Shown here piece by piece: positions 43,670 to 53,354 of a DNA stretch of 64,000 bases. The DNA comes from Chitinophagaceae bacterium. Its GTDB lineage: Bacteria; Bacteroidota; Bacteroidia; Chitinophagales; Chitinophagaceae. A program made the translations under genes and the position numbers. Where the stretch lies: contig JADKJV010000006.1 of NCBI GenBank assembly GCA_016720825.1, positions 124,001-188,000 on the forward strand, written 5' to 3'. Position 1 is the stretch's first letter, and every line of letters begins with the position of its first letter. The notes beneath the pieces are model-generated. The model did not search any database. It saw only the letters and a list, made by a program, of their open reading frames with translations, and was not told the DNA's origin.

Positions 43670-44338
43670 CTACTTAAAAAAATAACCAAGCGTAATAAAG
43701 CCCGTACGGTTGCGGTAATAATCAGTGCCGCGCTGGATGTCTGTAATCCCGCGGAGGAAATTCGCTTTCAGGTAAATACCTGACCGGAATTCAACACCGG
43801 CAGATACCAGGCCACTGAGTTCCCAGCGACGCAGGTTGTCTTCGTTGTCAGGTGTTTTTTTGAAAGGATCTGTTTTCTCTGTTGCTTCCATTATCACCTG
43901 TCCATCCTGTGTAATGCGGGTTTTAGCAATGGCTCGTCCGCTGAATCCATAACCGAGTGAAGGGCCTGCACTGAAAGAAATCCGGCGGTTGCCTTTCTCC
44001 ACGCTCCAGGTCAGCTGCACAGGCAGTTCTGCATAATTGAGACGGGCTGTTCCATCCAAAGTGGACTTCATACCCACTTCTTCCGTGACGATATTCAGCT
44101 TCATACCTTTTCGGATATAACTTAATCCGGTGGTGATGGATGTACTGCGGCCTACGGGCAGGTCTACAATAAACCCGGCGCCAAAGGACGCAATGCCTTT
44201 GTCTTTTACGGTACTGCCAGTAAATGCGGGATAACTGGCCCAGCTGTTACCGCCGGTAGCCTGGATACCTACTTTTACCTGTGCCTTCACTGCCAATACG
44301 GCAAGAAGAATGATTGTACTGAGGATAATTTTTTTCAT
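43670..44338 (-). CDS. Outer-membrane beta-barrel protein (PorT-like)
   Basis: This 222-residue protein has a signal peptide (MKKIILSTIILLAVLAVKAQ) followed directly by VKVGIQATGGNSWAS. Alternating strands follow: RSTSITTGLSYIRKGMKL, RLNYAELPVQLTWSVEKG, RISFSAGPSLGYGFSG and FITLGYFFK at the C-terminus, ending in an aromatic residue as in barrels. It fits the small outer-membrane-protein group that includes PorT-type proteins. The LNYAELPVQL phrase is diagnostic. It may bind or transport; the substrate is unknown. The stop is 9 bp from repeat copy B. Confidence 0.85.
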   Translation of the reverse strand: MKKIILSTIILLAVLAVKAQVKVGIQATGGNSWASYPAFTGSTVKDKGIASFGAGFIVDLPVGRSTSITTGLSYIRKGMKLNIVTEEVGMKSTLDGTARLNYAELPVQLTWSVEKGNRRISFSAGPSLGYGFSGRAIAKTRITQDGQVIMEATEKTDPFKKTPDNEDNLRRWELSGLVSAGVEFRSGIYLKANFLRGITDIQRGTDYYRNRTGFITLGYFFK

Positions 44339-44441
44339 GGTTTCAGTTTAATGGTTTTGATTTCTGTTTCCGGGACAAATATGCTTCAGTAACAGGTCAT
44401 GATTTATCGCACAGGAATGTGATTTTCCCACGGAGAAATAA

Positions 44442-44472
44442 AAAAAGATGTGATCAGGAATCACATCTTTTT
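44442..44472. terminator. Bidirectional intrinsic terminator
   Basis: AAAAAGATGTGAT (44442-44454) and ATCACATCTTTTT (44460-44472) form a 13-bp perfect stem with a CAGGA loop and T-runs on both strands. It lies 21 bp beyond the stop of the serine hydrolase gene on the minus strand. Confidence 0.85.
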
Positions 44473-44493
44473 CAAAAGTTGCTAAAAAAATGT

Positions 44494-45944
44494 TTAGTGG
44501 GATGTTTCCTGCACTTTCAATTGCTGCAGCATCATTTTCGCATACCCGTCATTCGGATCAACCGTCAGTGCTTTGCGAAACCAGGTTTCAGCATCCGTGA
44601 ATTGCCTGTGGTTCATGTAAATCTCCCTGACATTGTAGAATGACACTTCGCCGGGAAATGCTTTCCGGCCCATCTCGCAAACTGCCAGTGCCTGGTCCGG
44701 ATGGTTCAGCATATCCAGTATATCGCTGAGTTTGATATATACACGGGCATCGGGGGCTTTGGCCAGTTTAAACCCATTGATAATTTCACTGAAATGCGAC
44801 TGCAAATATTCAAATCCCTTTGCTTCGATCACTTCCATCAGCCTGGCTTCCGTGTATTGCTCAGGCTTATTCCAGGTGCCTTTATACATGATATCCAGGA
44901 TGGACGTGCTGAATTCACGGGCATTCACTTTATTGTTGATCAGTACTATTACCACATAACCGTCTGCCGGCACAATTTTTAAATCACTGGTAAAACCCTT
45001 GCCGCCGCCGTCATGGCTGTACACGGCTTTTCCATAATCATTTTTATTATCCATCCAGCCAAATGAATAGCGGGCGCCGCTGTTAAAATCTATTTTACCC
45101 GCCCACATGGTATCGCGTAAAAAAGGTGATAGTATTTTCCCTGACAATAACCCCCTTGCAAACTTCAGCAGGTCGGGTGCATTACTTTGCATGCCACCAT
45201 CAGAGAATGCGGGGAATTCATCTGCTACGCCGTTCACGTAGGTATTGGCGGTAAAGGCCAGGTAAGGTACTGCTTCAGCAGGTGCTTTAAACGTAGCCGG
45301 GTAATGCAGGTAGGAATGCTGGATGCCCAACGGTTTGTAAATCCTTTCCTGCAAATTGTCAATATAAGACTTACCGGTAACTGCTTCAATCACTCTTCCC
45401 AATAAAATAAACCCTGAATTGGAATAATCAAATCCCGCACCCGGTGCAGAGAGCGTTGGTTCCTGTGCCCGTACATAAGGCAGCACATCTTTTAAAGTTT
45501 TTAACTGGTGACAATTTTCCGGATAACCCGGAGCCGCCATGTAATTCCCTACACCAGAACTATGCGTGAGCAAATGACGTATCGTGATTTGATCCGCATT
45601 TCGTATTGAATCACCCGGAATGATGGAGGACAGTTTCTGATCGAGTGATAATTTCCTTCTCCCACCAGCTGCATAATCATCGCAGCCGCAAACGTTTTGC
45701 CCATTGAGGCAATATTGAAATTCGTTTTCAGTGTATTGGGAATATTCTCTTCCCGGCTGGCCATGCCCCGTACACGCTGGTAGAGGATTTTTTTCTTATC
45801 CGCCACTATCACTACCCCTGAAAACTGGCGGTTTTTCACGAACGCATCCAGCAGGCTGTCTATTTGCCTTTCTTGCTGCGCCGTAAATTGTGCAAATGTA
45901 TTTGCAGATATGAGTAACATCAATCCCAACATTATTTTTTTCAT
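44494..45944 (-). CDS. Class C beta-lactamase-like serine hydrolase with TPR tail, frameshifted
   Basis: The signal peptide and the catalytic SxxK (S80-M-G-K83) lie in the frame from 45944; the rest, from HLLTHSSGVGNYM to the end, is in another frame from about 45650 to 44494. Adding one A to the AAA run (plus-strand TTT at 45652-45654) joins them as GEGKLSLDQKLSSIIPGD. Further motifs are YSNSGFILLG (YxN) and HDGGGKGF (HxG-like). The last 100 residues hold a TPR pair. The reconstructed protein is about 483 residues and should act in the periplasm on a peptide or ester. It starts 18 bp after the S41 gene, so the two form an operon. Confidence 0.8.
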
Positions 45945-45962
45945 GATTGGTGTTTTGAATCG

Positions 45963-47251
45963 TTAGCGGACTGTAACCACAGAGTTAATATTCCATGATC
46001 GTTCACTGTAACAGGATTGGATGGATCAGTGATCCATTTTCCATCCACAATAAATTTATACTGTACTTTCCCCGGTGCTGTATCCACAGTCGCTTTCCAG
46101 CCGTCATCCGTTCTCTGCATCACCGTGCTTTTATCTGACCAGTAGTTGAAAGACCCCGCCACATATATTTTTTGTGCATCTGCAAATCCTTTTAATACAA
46201 AATGGTGTTTCCGCATGGCAGGCCGGTTATTTTCCATTTCTGTGATAGCCGATTCCAGCGCTGTTTTCCGGAAAATGCTTTTTCTTTTTTCAATCGTGTT
46301 TTATAATCCATAAGCCTGGCAGCATATAATGCGAAAGGTGCAGCCACCAGCGTGTCCGGTTTCACACCCACACCTTCCCAGTTTGTTTTTGTAATTGGAT
46401 TGATGGCGCGGCCATTGGGCACAAAAACCACAAAGCTGGAATCGGCCCTCATCACCCTGGGATTGGCACCACCGCCGGTGGTCTCACCAATAATCACCGC
46501 TCTTTTCAGGTTTTGGTAATCATACGCAAGTTCTTCCGCACCTGAAAATGTGCGGCCACTGGTTAATATGTAAATGGGTTTGTTATACAGTTTTTTACCC
46601 GGCACCCAGCCATAACTCCAGTAGGTGTGGTATCGCCGGTAGTCCGGAAATAAAGATCATTCAGGTGAACAGGCTTTTCAAAAATAACCACTGAAAAAGG
46701 GATGGCGTTGGGATCCATACCGCCTCCACATTCACGCAAATCTATTATCAGCGATTCAGTATAAGCAAGCGCCTGGATAGCTTTCACCAGCGTATCTGCA
46801 CAATATTCGAGCGGACCAAAAAAACGGAGGTTCAGGTAACCGGTATTGCCTTCCAGGATTTCATAACTGGTAATGCCATAATGTTCTTTTTTCAGCATGT
46901 CATGGAAACCACGCTCCTCTTCCACATCCTGCCTGGGCTTCACATTGTTTTCATCTTCTTCCTCTGTTGGTGAATAGGCAACCCGTAAGTGGCATCATGG
47001 CTGACAGATTGCAAATCCAGAGTCAGCTGTTCTGCCAGACTTTTTTTATCATTAAATGACGCATAAGCACCCGCATCCAGCCTGCTGAGAATAAACTGTT
47101 CCATTTTCAGGGCCATTTCCGGAAATACATACCCTGCTTTCACTGTTTGCATCACTGCGCGCACACCCGCTTCCGTTTCAGCCGGCGTTTGCTGGGCCGT
47201 TGCAGAAAATACCGTTACGGTGATGAACAACCATGCCATGATCATTTTCAT
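45963..47251 (-). pseudogene. S41 peptidase fused to CBM48-like domain, four frame breaks
   Basis: Four frames together encode one protein. From ATG 47251 a signal peptide (MIMAWLFITVTVFSATAQ) and N-terminal helices run to HDATYG. The next part, VKPRQDVEEERGFHDML to GDTTPT, is in another frame; then KKLYNKPIYILTSGRTFSGAEELAYDY with the catalytic Ser in TFSGAEE; then ENNRPAMRKHHFVLKGF with a glycogen-binding-like fold (VYVAGSFNYW pattern, YKFIVDGKWITDP). The last piece ends NSVVTVR with a stop at 45963. Breaks map near 46987, 46618-46622, 46264-46267 and 45985, each fixed by one added base. Four defects could mean decay, but all the protein sequence is conserved. The serine hydrolase follows 18 bp later. 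Confidence 0.75.
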
Positions 47252-47378
47252 ACAACCTGTTTTATAGTTTAAAATGTTATTCCGATTCATGCCACAAATT
47301 TTTTAAAAGGCCATTGACTGTACAATAGCATATCCATGTACTATTCTCCTGCTCTTAAATGATTAACCTGTTATTCGT

Positions 47379-47392
47379 CACATAAATATGTT
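47379..47392. promoter_or_regulatory. Operator-like palindrome 1
   Basis: CACATAAATATGTT matches the palindrome CACATWAWTATGTG at 13 of 14 positions. It lies 27 bp upstream of the -33 box of the sensor kinase promoter. Confidence 0.55.
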
Positions 47393-47403
47393 ACCGCATA
47401 ATT

Positions 47404-47449
47404 CACCCGCTTATGTGATTGTCCGGGGGCGGGTGTTTGAGTAGTTTTG
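47404..47449 (+). promoter_or_regulatory. Sensor kinase promoter with adjoining operator half
   Basis: TTG at 47419-47421 and TAGTTTTG at 47442-47449 are 20 bp apart, a full Bacteroidota promoter. Directly upstream, 47404-47417 (CACCCGCTTATGTG) keeps the right half of the CACATWAWTATGTG palindrome. It ends at the same distance from the TTG as the perfect site in the regulator promoter. Confidence 0.65.
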
Positions 47450-47491
47450 TGTTCTGTTTTTGCGGGGAAATCGCTGATAATTAACTCCTCC

Positions 47492-47505
47492 CACATAAAT
47501 ATGTG
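47492..47505. promoter_or_regulatory. Operator-like palindrome 3
   Basis: CACATAAATATGTG is a perfect 6-bp inverted repeat with an AA centre. It lies in the leader of the sensor kinase, 54 bp before the ATG at 47560, where a bound protein could block elongation. Confidence 0.55.
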
Positions 47506-47559
47506 GTTTTAGCAATGTGCCCCCTTCTTTCCCGGATGCATTATTAAATTTGTAAAGCA

Positions 47560-50500
47560 ATGAAAAGACTGCTGCTGCTCACTGCCATCCTGTATGCCTG
47601 CCATGTAAGCGGGCAGAACGGTTTTACGTTCAACCGTATCAGTACGGATGATGGCCTTGGACTGGCATCAAACGTGGTGTACTGTACTTACCAGGACAGC
47701 AAAGGTTTTATCTGGGTGGGTACCGCCAACGGGCTCCAGCGATTTGATGGCAGCAAATTCATCACCTTCGGCAGGAGTAACCCGCAGGACAAATTCCTCC
47801 CGATTTCAGATCTCACACAAATACTGGATGCCGGCAATGGCAAACTCTGGCTCTTCTTCTCTGCCAGAAGGGAAATCGGTTTGTTTGATCCCGTCCGGTT
47901 TAACTACACCATTGTACCCATCCGCAATAAAGGAGCCATTCCGCCCAGGGCCAATTTCAGGGTGTGGAAAGATCCCGCTGGCCAGACTTTTATGTCAGTC
48001 TGGAAATATGGCATGATGCGCTATGACGAAAAACAAAACGCATTCATTGACGACCACAGCTTCCCTTTCCCGCCAGGGTGGATATCAGGTATTGATGTGT
48101 TTTATGATGATGTAAAAAGACAATATTGGTTTCCTTGTCCCGACAGCGGCCTGCTGGTATATGATGTAACCAGCCAGGCCATGTACAGCAGCCGGAATAA
48201 TCCTTTGCAGATTCCGCTGCTGAAAAATGAAAGCATTCAAACCGGCGTTACTGAATTTTTTATTGACGGCAAAAGAAGGCATTGGGTATTTAACTGGACA
48301 GGTGTGCAGAATAAAAGATGCTTTGATGAAACGGGGAGATTACTTCCCGATACCGCCGGAATCGAAGTAAATAAAGAATACTCCGAACTCACCCGGTTTT
48401 TGTATACCCGGCAGGGTGTACTGTGGGTGTATGGCGTGAATGGTTTATTCAATTTTGACAATAACGAAAACCGTTTCTTCTTTTATAACCAGGCGGGGCC
48501 CGGGGATGCCAATATCCGTTACCAGGCTATTTACAATATTATGGAAGACCGGGATGGCAGTATCTGGCTCAGTACAGATAACGGACTTTATTTTACATTT
48601 CCCGGCAGCGGCACGAATGGGGTGATGAATATCCTGTTCAGCGAAGCAAAAAGATCAATTGATTTTACCGATATCCTCCAGCTCCAGACTGGTGAATACT
48701 GGCTGAGTACCTGGGGCAGTGGCGTATACGCCCTGGATAAGCACATGAAAAAATATGACCCGGAACTGTACCGGAATATGCCGGCTATGGATCCGGTGAG
48801 CAAATCACAGTATTCACAGCTCTGGGCATTGATGCAGGATCATACCGGCAAAGTATGGGTAGGCTGTCAGGGCGGTAATTATATGATTCATGATCCGGTC
48901 ACCAAACAAACGAAGTTTTTATATCTGACCGAATCAGACAGTGCCACGATCCGCTATATCACGGAAGACCAGAAAGGCAATATATGGATTGCCACCCAGC
49001 GCGGTCACCTGATTAAATACGATGGCAAAACGTTCAGCCGGATGCAGTTCATTGGTACCATCATCCATAAAGTACTTGTTGACAACAAAGGTGATCTGTG
49101 GCTGGCCACATTCAACCAGGGATTGTATCATATCTCTTCCGATGGCAAAACCATCATTCGTCATTATACCAGCGATACAAAAGAAGATGCCCTGTTCCTG
49201 AATTCAGGCCGTGATATTGACCAGCTGAACGACAGCACCATTGGTTATGGAGCAGGTGCCCTGAACCTGATCAGCACAAAAACAGGTCATGTGAAATGGA
49301 TCAGCTTTGATGACGGCCTGCCCAGTAATACCATCCAGCGTATCCGTGTGGATCATGAAGGCAATGCATGGATCATTACCCTGAACGGGCTTTGCCGTTA
49401 CAATCCAACCACAGGACGTGTAACCCCTTACGGGAAGAAAGACGGGATCACACTCGCCAACATCACCACCGCAGCAGATTTAAAATGCCATGAGAATTTC
49501 ATCATGTTCACCGGTTCAAATGCGCTGATGTATTTCCTTCCGTCTGTATTCGACAACAAACAACCGCCACCGGATGTGGTGATCACTGATATAAAATTGT
49601 TCAATGATTTTATCCCGGTGGATTCACTTTCTGCCCGGGATGAGCCCCGGTTTTTATCCAGCCAGAATTCTTTTACCTTTTATTTTTCCTCACTGAGTTT
49701 CCAGCAAAAAGATAAACTCACGTACTACTATAAGCTAGAAGGCGTGGATAAAGAATGGAACAAAGCCGACCGCAGTAATTTTGTAAACTATCCGCTGCTC
49801 CCTCCCGGCAACTATACATTCGCTGTGTATTGTGAGAACATTGACGGCATCCGCAGCAAGAACATCACACTTTTTAGTTTTTTTATATCAAACCTCCATT
49901 CTGGAAAACATGGTGGTTTATCGGTCTGGCTTTAATTGGCATACTGGGATTGATTTACTATCTCCATCGTATGAGGATCAACCGCATACTGGCTGTGGAG
50001 CAAATCCGCAACCGCGTGGCCCGCGACCTGCATGATGATATGGGCTCCACGCTCAGCACCATCAACATCCTGAGTTCCATGGCGAAGAGCAAGCTGAATA
50101 CTGACACGGTAAAAACCAGTGAGTATATCAGCAAGATCAGCGATAACAGCCAGCGCATGATGGAAGCGATGGATGATATTGTCTGGAGTATCAAACCGGC
50201 AAACGATTCCATGCAGAAAATCACAGCCCGCATGCGTGAGTTTGCCACCAGTGTACTCGAAGCAAAAAATATTGAACTCAGTTTCCGTACAGAAGACAGT
50301 GTACATGACGTAAAACTGAATATGGAAGCCCGCCGTGATTTCTTCCTCATCTTCAAAGAAGCCGTCAATAACGTGGCCAAATACAGCCAGTGCAAACAGG
50401 CCCGGGTCCATATTTCTGTACATAACAGCCGTTTGATGCTCGTGGTGGAAGATGATGGCAAAGGATTTGATGTGCAAACGGTTGACAGCGGCAATGGCCT

Positions 50501-50603
50501 CGGTAATATGCAAAAAAGAGCTGAAGCGCTGAAAGGCAGGCTGTTAATCGAGTCCACCCCCGGAAAAGGCAGCCGGGTGACCCTGAACATCCCGGTGCAA
50601 TAA
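47560..50603 (+). CDS. Sensor histidine kinase with propeller sensor domain, frameshifted at the membrane segment
   Basis: The open frame to 49935 holds a signal peptide, two-component regulator propeller repeats (IWVGTANGLQRFDG, IWLSTDNGLYF, GLPSNTIQRIRVDHEGNAWI) and a Y_Y_Y domain (LTYYYKLEGVDKEWNKAD). A T7 run at 49878-49884 needs one more T to continue as FIKPPFWKTWWFIGLALIG, the membrane helix, and on into the kinase at 49950-50603. The kinase has a HisKA_3 box (RVARDLHDDMGSTLSTI), EAVNNVAKYS and DDGKGFD. The protein is about 1014 residues with a periplasmic sensor. Its partner regulator follows at 50664. Without repair, the pieces are a kinase-less sensor and a cytosolic kinase. Confidence 0.88.
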
Positions 50604-50617
50604 CACATTATTATGTG
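50604..50617. promoter_or_regulatory. Operator-like palindrome in the regulator promoter
   Basis: CACATTATTATGTG is a symmetrical 14-mer (CACAT/ATGTG arms) with the same spacing as the sites upstream of the kinase. It starts just after the kinase stop codon and ends one base before ATTG of the -33 box. Confidence 0.6.
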
Positions 50618-50618
50618 A

Positions 50619-50649
50619 TTGCCGGAGGGCGGCTTTGGGCCTACATTTG
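50619..50649 (+). promoter_or_regulatory. Promoter of the response regulator gene
   Basis: TTG (50619-50621) and TACATTTG (50642-50649) are 20 bp apart. Both promoters share CCGG-GGGCGG spacer words. Transcription should begin near 50656, 8 bp before the ATG at 50664, which also argues against the longer frame from 50619. Confidence 0.7.
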
Positions 50650-50663
50650 ATAAAATTACACAC

Positions 50664-51299
50664 ATGATAAAGCTGCTGATTTACGAAGACAACCCCCAGC
50701 TGCGTGAAGGACTCACCATGCTGATTGAAGGCAGTGAAGGTTACAGCGTGCTGGCCACATTCAAAAACTGCAATAATGTAGTGGATGAAGTGGAAGCATT
50801 CAAACCTGATGTAATCCTGATGGATATTGATATGCCCGGCACCAATGGCATTGAAGGCTTGAAACTGATCCGTCAGCGCAACCTTGATGTAAAAGTATTA
50901 ATGCTCACGGTTTTTGATGATAACCGCAACGTATTTGAAGCACTGAAGAATGGTGCCAACGGATATGTACTGAAGAAAACCCCTCCCGCCAAACTCCTGG
51001 AATATATTTCCGAAGCAGCCAGCGGCGGCGCACCTATGACCTCCTCTATTGCCACACAGGTACTGAAAATGTTTTCAGAAGTTCCCGTGCCCGCCGGCGG
51101 TGAAGACTATAAACTCAGCGACCGCGAAAAAGAAGTGCTGCAGCTGCTGGTGAACGGGTACAGCTATAAAATGATTGCGTCTGAAATGTTTATAGCCATT
51201 GATACAGTGAGAAGCCATATCAAGAAGATTTATGAAAAACTGCATGTGAATTCGAAGTCGGAAGCGGTGGCTAAGGCGTTTAAGGATAAGCTGGTTTGA
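50664..51299 (+). CDS. NarL/LuxR-family response regulator
   Basis: This 211-residue protein starts at ATG 50664 (MIKLLIYEDNPQLREGLTML). The receiver has the acidic pair EDN, the phospho-acceptor Asp in DVILMDIDMPGTNG, and the conserved Lys in YVLKKTPPAKL. The C-terminal LuxR-type helix-turn-helix is YKLSDREKEVLQLLVNGYSYKMIASEMF and IDTVRSHIKKIYEKLHV. It is the partner of the kinase immediately upstream. I infer that it binds the CACATWAWTATGTG palindromes in both promoters and so autoregulates. Targets beyond that are not visible. Confidence 0.93.
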   Translation: MIKLLIYEDNPQLREGLTMLIEGSEGYSVLATFKNCNNVVDEVEAFKPDVILMDIDMPGTNGIEGLKLIRQRNLDVKVLMLTVFDDNRNVFEALKNGANGYVLKKTPPAKLLEYISEAASGGAPMTSSIATQVLKMFSEVPVPAGGEDYKLSDREKEVLQLLVNGYSYKMIASEMFIAIDTVRSHIKKIYEKLHVNSKSEAVAKAFKDKLV

Positions 51300-51310
51300 A
51301 AATATATTTT

Positions 51311-51398
51311 ACCACAAAGAGCACAAAGTAAATACACGAAGGCCACAAAGATTAAACCCTTTGTGGCCTTCGTGTATTCCTTAGTGTGCTTTGTGGTT
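51311..51398. repeat. ACCACAAAGG palindrome, copy 6
   Basis: ACCACAAAGAGCACAAAG on the left and its inverse ending CTTTGTGGT on the right, with inner arms ACACGAAGGCCACAAAG and their exact inverse. It lies between the convergent regulator and tsf genes, 12 bp from the regulator stop. Confidence 0.85.
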
Positions 51399-51407
51399 AA
51401 GAAAAAA

Positions 51408-51433
51408 AAAGAGGAACCAGTTGGTTCCTCTTT
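51408..51433. terminator. Terminator of the ribosomal protein operon
   Basis: AAAGAGGAACCA/TGGTTCCTCTTT is a perfect 12-bp stem with a GT centre. On the minus strand it is followed by a T9 run, so it ends the rplM-tsf transcript 18 bp after tsf. Confidence 0.88.
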
Positions 51434-51451
51434 CAATTTTATAAGGATAGC

Positions 51452-52288
51452 TTATCCTAAAGCCACACGTTTGAATTCCGTCACTTTTACATCACCGGAA
51501 TCTTTCAGGTATTGCTCAACGGTTTTGCTGCCGTCTTTTACAAATGCCTGGGCAGTGAGTGTTTGTTCTTTGAAGAACGCACCCATTTTACCTTCAGCGA
51601 TTTTAGCGATCATTTCATCAGGTTTGCCAGCCATCTTCGGGTCTTGTTTCATCAGTTCCACGATGATGTCTTTCTCGCGGGCGATAACAGAAGCGGGAAC
51701 GCTGGCTGCATCAACCGCAACAGGGTTGAGGGCAGCAATTTGCATAGCCACATCTTTACCGGCATCAGCGGCTTCTTTGTTCAATCCAACCAGCACACCA
51801 ATACGGTAAGCGCCGTGGATGTAAGAAGCTACGTAATCAGCATTCACCCTTTCGAATTTGGTTACACCGATTTTCTCGCCGATAGCAGCCAGTTTCTCAT
51901 CTACCAGCTGGGCAACTGTTAAGTTACCAACTTTAGCAGTGAGGAGTTCTTCCAGGCTGTTTACGTTATTGCTTACTGCAGCGTCGGCAATTGACTGGCC
52001 GAAAGCCACGAAATCAGCATTTTTAGAAACGAAGTCAGTTTCACATGCTACGCATACCACGATACCGCTTTTGTGATCAGCAGTGGTTTTAGCGATTACC
52101 ACGCCTTCTTTCGCTTCACGGTCGCTGCGTTTAGCGGCAACTTTCTGGCCTTGTTTCCTTAACCAGTCGATTGCTTCTTCAAAATCACCATTGGTTTCTG
52201 TGAGGGCCTTGCGGCAATCCATCATACCTGCGCCTGTAGCCTGGCGCAGTTTATTAATATCCTGTGCTGTTATAGTTGCTGTTGACAT
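51452..52288 (-). CDS. tsf: Elongation factor Ts
   Basis: This 278-residue protein exchanges GDP for GTP on EF-Tu. It starts ITAQDINKLRQATGAGMMDCRKALTETNGDFEEAIDWLRKQG, the UBA-like N-domain and signature. The TDFVSKNADF motif inserts into EF-Tu. The coiled-coil region and the C-terminal segment with FVKDGSKTVEQYLKDSG are all present and the length is normal. It is the last gene of the minus-strand operon, 48 bp after rpsB, and a strong terminator follows. Confidence 0.96.
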   Translation of the reverse strand: MSTATITAQDINKLRQATGAGMMDCRKALTETNGDFEEAIDWLRKQGQKVAAKRSDREAKEGVVIAKTTADHKSGIVVCVACETDFVSKNADFVAFGQSIADAAVSNNVNSLEELLTAKVGNLTVAQLVDEKLAAIGEKIGVTKFERVNADYVASYIHGAYRIGVLVGLNKEAADAGKDVAMQIAALNPVAVDAASVPASVIAREKDIIVELMKQDPKMAGKPDEMIAKIAEGKMGAFFKEQTLTAQAFVKDGSKTVEQYLKDSGDVKVTEFKRVALG

Positions 52289-52336
52289 TGTTGTTTTCTT
52301 TTAAATGAACAATCGGATCATTCATGGGCTGCGGGA

Positions 52337-53236
52337 TTATCTCCTTCCGCCGCCACCACCACGCTGGCCACCACCGGTTCCGCCAGTTGTACGGCGACGT
52401 TGTCCGCCACCACCACCTGCACCACCGGCACCACGGCCACGGCCGCCGCGACCAGCTTCAGCCTGTGCTTCAGCTTCGAGGCGTGCTGCTTTCTTTTCAT
52501 TATCATCACCCACGTTATCATCTACTTCTTCGTCTTTGGCAGCCTGACGTTCAGCCAGACCTTCAGCGATTGCTGCAACGAGGTAGTTAACGATAATAGC
52601 GATTGATTTTGTAGCATCATCATTCGCAGGAATGGCGAAGTCTACTTTATTAGGATCGCAGTTTGTATCAACCACACCGAATGTGGCAACACCAAGACGT
52701 TTGGCTTCTGCGAGTGCGATATGTTCATGACCAATATCCACCAGGAAAAGAGCAGCAGGTACACGACCCAGCTGGGCGATACCACCTAATACTTTTTCCA
52801 TCTTTTCTTTATCGCGGCTCAGGGTCAGCCTTTCTTTTTTAGTGATGCTGTCGAAAGAACCATCGCCCAGCATTTTTTCGATGCTCTGCATCTTCTTCAC
52901 GCTCTTACGAACGGTGTTGAAGTTGGTGAGCATACCACCCAGCCACCTTTCAGTAACATAAGGCATGTTTACCTGGCGGGCGCTTTCGCTAACGATATCT
53001 TTTGCCTGTTTTTTCGTACCCACGAAAAGGATTTTCTTTCCGCTGCGTGCGATCGCTTTCATGGCCGCTGCAGTTTCCTGCAGGCATTCCACGGTTTTGT
53101 TCAGGTCAATGATATGGATACCTTTCTTCTCTGCGAAGATATAAGGCAGCATTTTCGGATTCCATTTCTTCTTCAGGTGACCGAAGTGAACACCGGCTTC
53201 CAGGAGCTGCTGTTGTAAGGATGTGTTATTTTCCAT
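52337..53236 (-). CDS. rpsB: 30S ribosomal protein S2 with Arg/Gly-rich tail
   Basis: The first ~245 residues are a standard uS2: LLEAGVHFGHLKKKWNPKMLPYIF, the central GGMLTNFNTVRKSVKKM, and DTNCDPNKVDFAIPANDDA. The protein then continues with an acidic linker (KDEEVDDNVGDDNEKK) and a Gly/Arg-rich tail of about 45 residues containing GRGGRGRGAGG and a closing GQRGGGGGRR. The tail resembles eukaryotic RGG boxes and probably contacts RNA; it is longer than in common S2 proteins. It lies between rpsI and tsf. Confidence 0.95.
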   Translation of the reverse strand: MENNTSLQQQLLEAGVHFGHLKKKWNPKMLPYIFAEKKGIHIIDLNKTVECLQETAAAMKAIARSGKKILFVGTKKQAKDIVSESARQVNMPYVTERWLGGMLTNFNTVRKSVKKMQSIEKMLGDGSFDSITKKERLTLSRDKEKMEKVLGGIAQLGRVPAALFLVDIGHEHIALAEAKRLGVATFGVVDTNCDPNKVDFAIPANDDATKSIAIIVNYLVAAIAEGLAERQAAKDEEVDDNVGDDNEKKAARLEAEAQAEAGRGGRGRGAGGAGGGGGQRRRTTGGTGGGQRGGGGGRR

Positions 53237-53354
53237 TTTTTATTTGCTTTTGGCGGTGGCTGTTGTTTTATGGCGCAACCTGTTTTATTTTCAAAAATTT
53301 CTGTGTTTTGCTCGGATGCTAACAGCCAATGGCTAATAGCAAACAGCATCCACA

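Noticed and set aside
52305..52590. Proline- and histidine-rich plus-strand frames opposite rpsB
   Set aside because: They arise from the antisense of the Gly/Arg codons of the S2 tail.
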